From: Dactylellina haptotyla
Lineage: Eukaryota > Ascomycota > Orbiliomycetes > Orbiliales > Orbiliaceae
Length of the DNA stretch: 64,000 nucleotides
Direction: 5' to 3'
Assembly: GCA_031310005.1 (NCBI GenBank)
Contig: CM062386.1
Span: 2,976,001 to 3,040,000, forward strand
The notes under the pieces were generated by a model, which had not been told where the DNA came from, did no database searches, and saw only the letters and a list, made by a program, of their open reading frames with translations. The translations under genes were made by a program, and so were the position numbers. Below, in pieces: positions 1 to 8,700 of the stretch. Within the stretch, counting starts at the first letter, position 1. Each line of letters starts with the position of its first letter.

Positions 1-785
1 TGGTGTCGAATAAGACCACGATACTGAAGGAGTCGGGTCGTCGACTGCGGATAAATTGGACGTATGCGACAGCCTTAGGTTTGTGATTTCAAGAGGTAGA
101 TCTGCCTGCGACCTAGGTAAAGGTACGAATATATTTGTCGCTACGGAATCCATAATTCTGTTTCGCTTGTGCTACCCAGCCTCGAGGCAGATATATTTTG
201 TCGCTATGAACGATTGGACGACCAAACGAATTCGGTAGAGCTTGAGCGGGTTTCCAAACTGTCTGCGATTCAGGGACCGAATCTCAGAGGATTATATAGT
301 AGAATGAGGACAAGTCCAGATTGTTTCACAAAACCACGGGGGAGAGAATGAACAGGTTGTGTTTAAACGCCTCGGGGATTTGATTGGACTTCTCCACACT
401 GTCTCCGCATGCATCACGTCCGCGACATGATCTCCGGTACGCATTGCCGATTTGATGCTTCTGCGGGCAGCGCATTCATCGTACGCGTCGTACGTTGGAT
501 TGTGGCACAGCCCAACACATCGGTGGGCCCTTGGCCTTGCCAATACGGGCGGTGAATGCAGCGAAGGAACATAAGCTAGAACTCTCGGGTATCTCAAGCC
601 GAAAGGGTAGTGGTACTTAGAGATGAAGGAACTGATTATCAGTTATCAAGATTATTTATTTTTAATATTTCTCCCTATTTACATGTATACACTACAAGAA
701 TTGAAAATGAAAAAAGCGCTCCAAACGCCCTTAAATGTAAACGTTACACGGCAGACTGGTACATATGTGTACAACTACGGCAAAA
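1..785. other. Left-edge intergenic stretch
   Basis: No gene is supported here. The open frames on both strands are short, overlap each other and show no domain. Positions 640-730 are strongly AT-rich, which fits the 3' flank of the glutathione transferase gene that ends at 786. Confidence 0.6.
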
Positions 786-1436
786 TCAAGCCGAACGAGC
801 CTGAATCTGGGCTTTATGAACGGCCAAAATTTCTGCTTCCTCTTTGAGTGTTTTGATAGCAGCAGGACGGGCGTCAACACGATCCTTCCACCCGGCAAAG
901 TTCTTTAGGTGATCGATATTAACACCGGATCGGCTGTTCCAAATAGTGGCCCACGCGTATGCATCTGCCACAGTGAATTGCTCACCAAACAGATACGAAC
1001 GACCGTCCGCAAGCTGCTTATCGAGTCTTTCGTATGCCTTCAACAGTTTGTTGCTGTTGAACTTGATTCCTTCCTCGGTCATGAGCTTACGCATCAGAGG
1101 AATGTGCTTCTGCGCAATCTCAGTAGCGAGGAAAACGAGAAACTGATCCATCTTGACACGATCGAGAGTGCCATGTCGTGGGATCAGACCGGCTTCAGGA
1201 TGCTGGTCAGCCAAGTAGGAAGTGATGATTACTGTTTCGGAAATCAAATCATCAGTGTTGTCGTTGATCTTGAGAACAGGGACGTAGAGAAGAGGGTTGA
1301 TGGCAGCGAAATCGTCACCATTGGAAGTAGACTTTCCGAATACGTCAAAGTGGACGAGTTCGTGCTCTATGCCGAGTTCATTGGCTACCAATTGAGCAGC
1401 GCGCGAACAAGTGTCGTAGGCAATGTAAAGCTTCAT
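786..1436 (-). CDS. Glutathione S-transferase, beta-class-like
   Basis: A 216-residue single-exon protein with the full GST fold. The N-terminal thioredoxin-like half begins MKLYIAYDTCSRAAQLV; the Cys at residue 10 sits where beta-class GSTs carry their conserved active-site Cys. A cis-Pro region (INPLLYVPVL) and the glutathione-binding SETVIITSYLADQHP segment follow. The C-terminal helical half contains GEQFTVADAYAWA, the usual N-capping/hydrophobic staple motif of GSTs. The expected role is conjugating or reducing electrophiles with glutathione in the cytosol; there is no targeting signal. The length (about 200-220) matches the family. The start is the first ATG of the frame and has an A-rich 5' flank. 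Beta-class GSTs are mainly bacterial, so a bacterial-type origin is possible but not shown by this sequence. Confidence 0.9.
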   Translation of the reverse strand: MKLYIAYDTCSRAAQLVANELGIEHELVHFDVFGKSTSNGDDFAAINPLLYVPVLKINDNTDDLISETVIITSYLADQHPEAGLIPRHGTLDRVKMDQFLVFLATEIAQKHIPLMRKLMTEEGIKFNSNKLLKAYERLDKQLADGRSYLFGEQFTVADAYAWATIWNSRSGVNIDHLKNFAGWKDRVDARPAAIKTLKEEAEILAVHKAQIQARSA

Positions 1437-2144
1437 TTTGCAGGTGGAATTTAATATTGTTTTCGAAGTGTTTTTATAAATTTATTTGGGGGTTTGTAAG
1501 AAGAGTGCGAAGCTGGTTGTGTTGATTGGTTCTTAATGTTCGATAGTAAATCATGTCCAGTTCGAGGCAGAACAGCGTGAATTTATGCTCCCCGCATTTC
1601 ATATTGCAGAATATTGAAACAAAGCTCAATAAGTCTCTAATCGCTGCTTTGGTAAATTACCAATGGGTATTCGGGATAGTGATTTGGTAATCAGTTCAGC
1701 AATTCCTCTTCATTCGGAATAGTCCACACAACAGATGTTGATTACGTCAGTTTCAGGCCCTGCCCAACACCTAAGCGCATTTCTGCTGTTCGGATCCGGC
1801 AAACTGGACAAGGGTGCAGGAGAACACCAAATTCGATTATGTCAGCGCCACATGAGTAATCAGATCCGTACCCGAGTTGAGCTCAGGCACCAAAATATTG
1901 AGGAGCCTGAAGCCCAATAACTATGCCCAATCGTGGAATATTGCAGATATTAGAATCCAATAGTATTATAGATTTCTAATTTTTTTTTTTAATGGTTCAC
2001 TAAAGCTATTGAATCTCAAGACTACAAATTGCGAGTCACCAAGGAACTATTTCAGAGTAGTTGCAAAAAACTTTCGGTTATTATTTGTAGCAAAATCTAA
2101 TACAAGTGAAAGTGGAATTAATACAGAATTGAGGAAGAATTAGT
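1437..2144. other. Intergenic: GST promoter side and 3' flank of the secreted-protein gene
   Basis: About 0.7 kb without a supported gene. It should hold the promoter of the minus-strand GST and the 3' region of the minus-strand gene ending at 2145. A T run lies at about 1981-1990. No clear TATA box was identified. Confidence 0.5.
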
Positions 2145-2861
2145 CTACTTCGAAGCACGCAACTTGGTCAAAATGGACTGGATATCAGTCGCAAGCGCCA
2201 TCATCTCTGGAGAGAAACTCTCAACCTTAGGGGCAGTAGTGGGCAACTTGGTAACATCAGGAGCTTGATCATTGAAGAGCGCGATCCAGGCATTTTCGTC
2301 CTGGTTCAAAAGGCTCTGGTCTGGCTTTCCGCCATTGGCGGAAGCATCATTGATCTTATTCTCCAAATCTGCCAGCTGGTCCCAGAAAGTCTGTGGAACA
2401 GTCTTTAAAAACTTGATTCTTTTCGTGGTGCCACCTGGGAGAGCGGCGAGAGCGAGGATGGCGCTCTTCTTGAGATCCGTACCGGTCTGTTTTCCAGTAG
2501 GGAGGAGGTCAGCAAGCTCAGTTGGGATGAGTGGGTCCGCTGCAGCTTTGACCGATATGGTGTCGGAGGAGTTTGAAAATTTAGTAGTAGAATTTGAGAA
2601 TTTAGCAGCTCGGATTCTGAGTAACGCTGGGAGAGTTGTGTTTCGGCCTCCTGGGGTTGCTTTTACTGTGGAATTGAGGCTCTTAGGTGGCATGAGACCA
2701 GGTGCCACTGAGGCCGTCGAATTAACAGCTGAGGCTGTCGAATTAACGAAGCCACCACCACGTCTCACAACACCAATGTAAGAGTCGGGTACCGAGAAAG
2801 CGGTAGAAGTGCTAGCAAGCAAAGCGACAACAGAAAGTGTCTGGGCGATTTCAATCTTCAT
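2145..2861 (-). CDS. Secreted, Asn-glycosylation-rich hypothetical protein
   Basis: A 238-residue single-exon protein. Residues 1-21 form a clear signal peptide (basic start, hydrophobic core, cleavage expected after STAFS). Residues about 35-105 are Ser/Thr/Asn-rich with repeated N-S-T or N-T-T sequons (FVNSTASAVNSTASV and others), predicting dense N-glycosylation. The C-terminal half is more ordered and helical, with a Trp-containing segment (TFWDQLADLENKINDAS) and a motif ENAWIALFNDQAPD. It has no cysteine, which argues against a disulfide-stabilised effector. I do not recognise the family. It is likely an extracellular or wall-associated protein; function unknown. The promoter side (2862-3000) has short AT-rich repeats. 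Confidence 0.75.
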   Translation of the reverse strand: MKIEIAQTLSVVALLASTSTAFSVPDSYIGVVRRGGGFVNSTASAVNSTASVAPGLMPPKSLNSTVKATPGGRNTTLPALLRIRAAKFSNSTTKFSNSSDTISVKAAADPLIPTELADLLPTGKQTGTDLKKSAILALAALPGGTTKRIKFLKTVPQTFWDQLADLENKINDASANGGKPDQSLLNQDENAWIALFNDQAPDVTKLPTTAPKVESFSPEMMALATDIQSILTKLRASK

Positions 2862-3833
2862 GACTGCGGTTAGTTTTAATTAATGGTAATTTAAATTAAT
2901 GGTAATTCAAGAGAAATCTAGAAGTGAAATTTTAAGGATTGTAGTGGGGATTGTTGAACAGTCCTGCTGTGAAGAAAGAAGGCTAAAGTGTATATTAAAT
3001 CGGACCAGCCAGATATAGATGAAGACACTAATTGTTGATTGTGAAAAGAAGATTTAGATTCTGTGGAATTAGGCCCTTATATAATGAAATCCTCCTATAT
3101 TGTATTCTCACGACGAAATTTGAACTTTAAGTTTTGTTTAACAGCCCAAGGTGAGTTAGTTGGAATCCAATATGCTACGGTTTTCACCCTGCATCGTTTG
3201 GTGTTGTCGTGTTCCGGAGCATTTCGATGTGGAAGCGAGTTTGAACAAGAAACGGCTAACTCTATAGAGTTAGCACCCTGCTGGATAGGGAAACAATACT
3301 GCCTAATACGGGTAGCAGCAAGAGGTATCCGCGAGTTTCCGCCGTGTTCTAGTTAGTCTTAATCAAAGGAGCTCGAAGGCGAAAGCGGATATGAAACTCC
3401 TCGGTCCGCCTTCAAGATGGTTTGCTGCTGCTCCGAACCGTTTGACGAGTAAACGCGACGTCTTAAACTGTAGGTTATGTGTGCTTGTATCATGCATACA
3501 ATTCGAAATAGAAAAATTATAGATGGACAGCACATAACATAGTTGCACTTTGTTACACCAAATTCTTCTCAAACCTCTCAATATCGATTTTTAGTTCTAA
3601 ACACTTAGCGAAGAGCGGCTTTCTAAAACATCGTTTACTCCTATGGCTGGATTTCAGAAACATAGTAGCAGTACCATTGTGCTTTGAATACCTAGGTGGA
3701 CTATGCATTTCCATTCTCGGCTGGAAATATATACTCAATTAAATTCTCTATGTAAATGGAAGCGCCAATGCTTGGTTTTCGGAAGTTTTTTGCGCAAATA
3801 CTCGAATACCAACTGCCAGTACTAGGACTGATA
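2862..3833. other. Intergenic with a 20-bp perfect palindrome
   Basis: No gene is supported. The stretch includes the promoter of the 2145-2861 gene, with a duplicated taatggtaattta-like segment near 2880-2910, and a perfect 20-bp palindrome at 3255-3274. The open frames at 3063-3356 and 3363-3738 lack domains and conserved composition. Confidence 0.5.
3255..3274. repeat. 20-bp perfect inverted repeat
   Basis: gctaactctatagagttagc is identical to its own reverse complement over all 20 bases with no loop. It lies in an intergenic region between two minus-strand genes. It could be a dimeric regulator site, a recombination relic or chance; no neighbouring copy was seen. Confidence 0.7.
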
Positions 3834-4460
3834 TTACAACTGTGAACCAAAAAACGCTAGCATTCCGATTGATACAATAATCCAGGAGGAAACCTTTGAG
3901 GTGCCCTTGGTCGCTAAACTAGTACTCTCTCCGGAACCTTGCTGCACCTCTTGCCCTGAAGCCGAGACCATCCATTCTCCGCATCGGTAAGCTTTATCAT
4001 ATAGCTCTCCTTCGGCGTTCATTTCTTCTAATATTACCAAGTTGTCTGTTTTGCAGCAAACGCTTGATCCATTCTCAACGACGTATCCAAAAATATCTGT
4101 ATCCTTGATCTCTTTGTCGCCGTTGGGGCAGCTATCGGTTTCCGTTGGCGGCTTCTTGTATGTGTAAGCTGCATTTTCGAATTGTTCAAACGGTGTGTTT
4201 TTGATTTCGAGAATGCCATTGCAGGGCAGTATAACACTAGAAGACCTATCGGTTTGGTAGGCGGAGAGGAAGCAACAGTAATCCTTTTGTCCCAGCCAGT
4301 CGCCGCATTGACCACGAAGGGTTGGTGCACCGGGTACAGAGCAATAGAGACCGGCGTTGCCACACGACTCAAAATAGTCACTTTCGGTTCTGCCACTGCT
4401 AGTTCGATTGAGTGGATGGAAGATGGTGATTGAGCTAACATTCCACACCGAGGCGGCCAT
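3834..4460 (-). CDS. Cys-rich protein with C-terminal hydrophobic tail
   Basis: A 208-residue frame. The middle (about residues 28-135) holds about ten cysteines in segments such as SCGNAGLYCSVPG, QCGDWLGQKDYCCFLSAY and GSSVCCKTDN, which looks like a disulfide-stabilised fold. Residues about 172-185 are Ser/Gly-rich and the last 20 (SSWIIVSIGMLAFFGSQL) are hydrophobic, like a C-terminal TM anchor or GPI-attachment signal. No N-terminal signal peptide is evident from the ATG used, so either an upstream exon is missed or export is unconventional. Similar fungal proteins with a GLYCSVPGAP-like motif exist to my recollection, but I cannot name a characterised function. Confidence 0.6.
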   Translation of the reverse strand: MAASVWNVSSITIFHPLNRTSSGRTESDYFESCGNAGLYCSVPGAPTLRGQCGDWLGQKDYCCFLSAYQTDRSSSVILPCNGILEIKNTPFEQFENAAYTYKKPPTETDSCPNGDKEIKDTDIFGYVVENGSSVCCKTDNLVILEEMNAEGELYDKAYRCGEWMVSASGQEVQQGSGESTSLATKGTSKVSSWIIVSIGMLAFFGSQL

Positions 4461-5762
4461 TTGTAGATAGTGATAATAAATTTGGAGTTTAGTTTATGTG
4501 AGAGGGTGAACTTTTCGAAATACTCGAGAAAATTGTTTGATAGCAGGGCAGAGACCAGCCATCCCAGGAAGCGTTTTGGCCTTTAAGTACTCCGATTTGG
4601 GGACATATCGAATGCAGTGATTTCGAAATGGAATTAGTGATCTAGATCTGGAATCTAGATATTTTCCCGATCTGTGCTATTATCCCACATGTTTGTCTCC
4701 AGTGCTTACTTCATTAGCCAAGATGGCTGTGTTGCGCCGTCGAATGCTTGTTTGTGTGTGACGGGAAGAGTTTGACGGTTTTGGAAAAATATTCCTCGCA
4801 CTACTTCAGCCTTGTTCAGCCTTGAATCGAGTTGCTTGCCATCATTCAAAACATCTATCTAGGAGAGACTGCTATATGGTGCAGGGTAATTACATGTCCT
4901 CCATAGGTGGCTTAAAGCAGTAACTGTAGTAGGACGCCGGACGCCATCACCAAGTGCTCTGACGAGGCCTGGCGATCCCTCGAACCCAGCCTTACAAACA
5001 CCAACTCTAATATGTTCTATTGGTTAGGGTATCGACATATTATTCTTAAAGTGGGAGTTTTACTAGTTGTAGAACCATAAATTGCAGAAAATAACCATAA
5101 TGATCGATAGAAAATAACTAAGATGATAAAACGAAAGTAATTGTATGAAAAAAAAATTTGTGTTATTACTTTTCGGTAAATTTACTGTTTAGTGAACGGG
5201 GCCGGAGCATAGAAGTGGGTATAATGCGCCGCATCCAGCTATTGGATTATAATCTAATAGAGTGTGCTTTGTTTAAATGTTTCTAAGACAGTTCCTCTTT
5301 TTAGTCAAGCTTATAACAGACCACACATTGCTTAGGTCTCATGCGGGCGGCTAACTTATGTGTAAAACTAGGATGTGCACGTGATGGCAAAGTACGATGT
5401 ATCATATCATATGTATCATATCATATGTATCATATCACATATTGTAGTAGCGGCGCAGTCAAAAGTTTCAATTCATCAAGAGCCTCTCGCTATATGCCCC
5501 GGCCCCTCTATTCTGAAAGAAACAGGCCAATATTCACATAAAGTTCAAGGTACAAACATTAGCGTATCGCTAGAAGCGCTACTCTTAAGAAAAATATATA
5601 GTTTTTGACCAGTATCCGAAAACCAAAACATTGCGAATAAGCGAGGTCTATAGATAACGAAGCGTTAAAACAGGTCCTGGTTCTGGCCTTTAGGGTATAG
5701 CGACACAATCAGGCTATTCAGATGAAAGATTAGCGCAATTCCTTCAAATTAAATAAGGCGCA
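4461..5762. other. Intergenic, AT-rich, with a small tandem repeat
   Basis: 1.3 kb with no supported gene. It contains three copies of a 14-bp unit at 5400-5441 and A-rich tracts near 5040-5160. It forms the 3' flank of the large minus-strand protease gene. Confidence 0.5.
5400..5441. repeat. 14-bp tandem repeat, three copies
   Basis: The unit tatcatatcatatg occurs twice exactly and a third time with two changes near its end. It is a short AT-rich microsatellite-like array in non-coding DNA. Confidence 0.85.
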
Positions 5763-8700
5763 TCATACCTTGCCAAGCAGATTCACCGTTTTACCCGATG
5801 CCAACATTGGAAAATCGGTTGCAATAGCTGCGGCCCGGGTAGTGCTATCAACGTCGCTCGGCTTATGAGGGTCAAGAAGTGGTGAAACTGGTGGCTTGCC
5901 TGCATCATTCACGTCATTGGGGTTCACGATGGCCGCGCAAGGAAGTAATTTCCCCCATGAGGCTCGGGGTACATCTGGCGTATCGGTATCTGCTGCGAAT
6001 GTTGCACCCTTGGCAAGGACTGATTGCTGTATTAGAAAGTTCTTAACGCCCAATCCCCATTTCCCTCCATCAGCTGCGACTTGAGCTGCGACCTCATTGG
6101 GGTATGATATGAGCATGTTGGCAATGACACCAGCTACAGCGGGAGCCGCGAAAGATGTTCCTGAATGCAAGCTAAAAGAGTTTGTTTCTGACCAGTCAGC
6201 GCAGTCACAATTCTTGCCGTTAGCGTATATACTCAAAACTCCCTTAAAGTTGTTTTGGGGCTCCAGAAACTGCGAGGTAGTAGCTCGTTCGTTATCGAGC
6301 CAGTTGCTTCCTACAACTACCATGCTCGTACTCGAACCACCGTCTCCTCTTGGGCGACGTTTGGTAATAAGATCTGGATGGTCATTTCCGGCCGTAACAA
6401 CAAGGGCTATTTGGAAAGAATCTAGCTTGTTCATCGTCGCTGCCCACCATTCAATCTTGGGATTCCATGTATTTCTGATCCCAACGAACTGTCTGGAGGC
6501 CATGTCTGAAAACAAGGTTGGTTAGTACAAAGAAATTCTATCATGGGTTTGAGTTTCAACTAACATTGTGAAATGTTAACCACAGCTTTCCCTTTGTAAT
6601 TAAGCCCCCCTGCTTGTGCGTTTGCGGCGTGGGTTACAACTTTAGCTAAAGCTTGGTACCACTTCCAAGCCTTCTGCTCGTCGGTCTTGACGCCAAGATC
6701 ATCAGGAAACTCGTTTGGCTTTACGAGTACTAGCTTTGCTCCTTTCGAAGCGCCGCTATACCAGCCGGCAGCGATGGAAGCAACGCAAGTGCCGTGAAAA
6801 TCTACGGCAGCTTGGGTCACCCAAGTTGATGCATCAGGTATCGTAGCTATGACCTTGTGTTGGTAGTCCTAGAGATATGATATCACATTTAGAATAAGCC
6901 AAGTTACCCGAGCCCCGTACATACGTGACGTAGCAACTTACTTTGTGCGATAACAGATACCCCTTTTGTTCCATGATATAAATAACTGCGCCTGTGCCCT
7001 GTTCGCTATCAAGAAATACGTAAGAGTCTGGTATATCATACCACCTCCCTGTTTCAATGCGAGCGTTTGGATTTGACATCCAGTTCAAGTGGTGTGGAGC
7101 ATTCGGCTGATAGAGATATCTATCCTGTCCGTTAAGGTTTGTATCTGTGAATGCCCGTCTATATAGTCGATTCGGATGCAAGTCTTCGGTTTCAATTCGT
7201 TTGCGAACACGTTGTGCGGGTGGGTTCCCATCATCGGGGACCTCGCCATTGGTTTCTTCGTCATAAACAATGGTCAGAATTGGCGATGCAGGATCTGTCG
7301 TCAGCCCAAAAAGCGAGTCCAAATCGCAATCCTTGATCACGACTCGGTACATTCTCCAATCGATGGTGGGGTGGTCCATTCTGACATTGCGCGGGTGTCC
7401 AGGCAATCTCCTGATCATGGCTTCGTACTGTTTATCAGTGGTGCCGTCCTTGCACATTATAACTAGTGCCATTTCCAACAATGGATCGCAGTCTGGAGGC
7501 TGTGTTCCGGTTCCACCACCCCCGGTGTCACCACCAGTGCCACCTCCGGATCCAAACCCGAGGAGATATGCTAGCAATCCTATAGCAGCAGCTTCTACAA
7601 ACCGATCGCATTAGAATCACGACTTGATCCAAAGATATTCAATACACGTACTTACCCACGAAAAAAATACTTTGGGCCTGATTTAGTTAGCTTTTGGTGA
7701 CCGAAAGGGAGCTGGGATTGATATGACTTACTAAAACGGTAACCGCAGTAGGACCAAGTGAAGTGAGAGAAATACTAGTTGATGCTTCAAGCTCTAATAG
7801 TGATGCACTACTAGTGGCACTCGCTGCATCATCTAACAGCTCATCTTCATCTTCTAACGCTAGATTATTTAAACGGATGTAGTTGTGCTATTATCATATT
7901 AGAGTGGAAAAGAATAATTTCTAAGGGTCGCTTACCGCTGCCATTGACTTCTTCTGCAGCATATATACGACTTTTGTCAAAGACCTCCCTGGAGGAAAGA
8001 AAAATCTTAGCATTAGAAGTAGGATAATCAGATAATAGAAGAACTTACGACAAACCCAAGCTGCCTGCTTCATGACCTGTATAGCTTGATCCAAAGCACC
8101 TCGTGGCTTCAGCTCCCTGCGTTTTTTCTCGGCCGGAGGGTTCTGGAGCAATTCGACCACAGCGTCGATTGCATCCTTCAGATCGACGTATGCTGTCTTG
8201 AGATCTGTGAGAGCTGCTGCAAGTTCTGCCACCTCAAATGACGGGTCCACGAAGTCATTATCTTGGTACAAGATAAAGGTATCTGCCCCTCCGCATATCT
8301 CTGAATGTTTTCCATTGCACTCTTTGTCACATCTACTGAGGGTTACCGATGCGGAACTTGTGTCCAGAATGAAATCTGCCCAGCATTCGCTGTATTTGAG
8401 TTAGCAATGAATAAAGCCACCGTGCGCGGTGGATGGAAGGTAGGAAGGCTTTATCTACCCTGAATTCTCAACCCCAGCATATTTGTACCCTTCGGCTTTA
8501 GCTGCTGCAACACACGACGCGGCATCCATACTGCTCGCTTGGTTTCCCAGAAGCTGTTGTGTTAAAGCGTGGCGTAGCCTGTTATCGCTCCAACATCCCT
8601 TGCTTTCCCATGAACCAACCCCGGGATTCACGGTCGCCGTTGGCCCAGATGCGGTTGTTGTCGATGTTGTGGTAGTAGTAGTCGTGGTACTAGTGGTACT

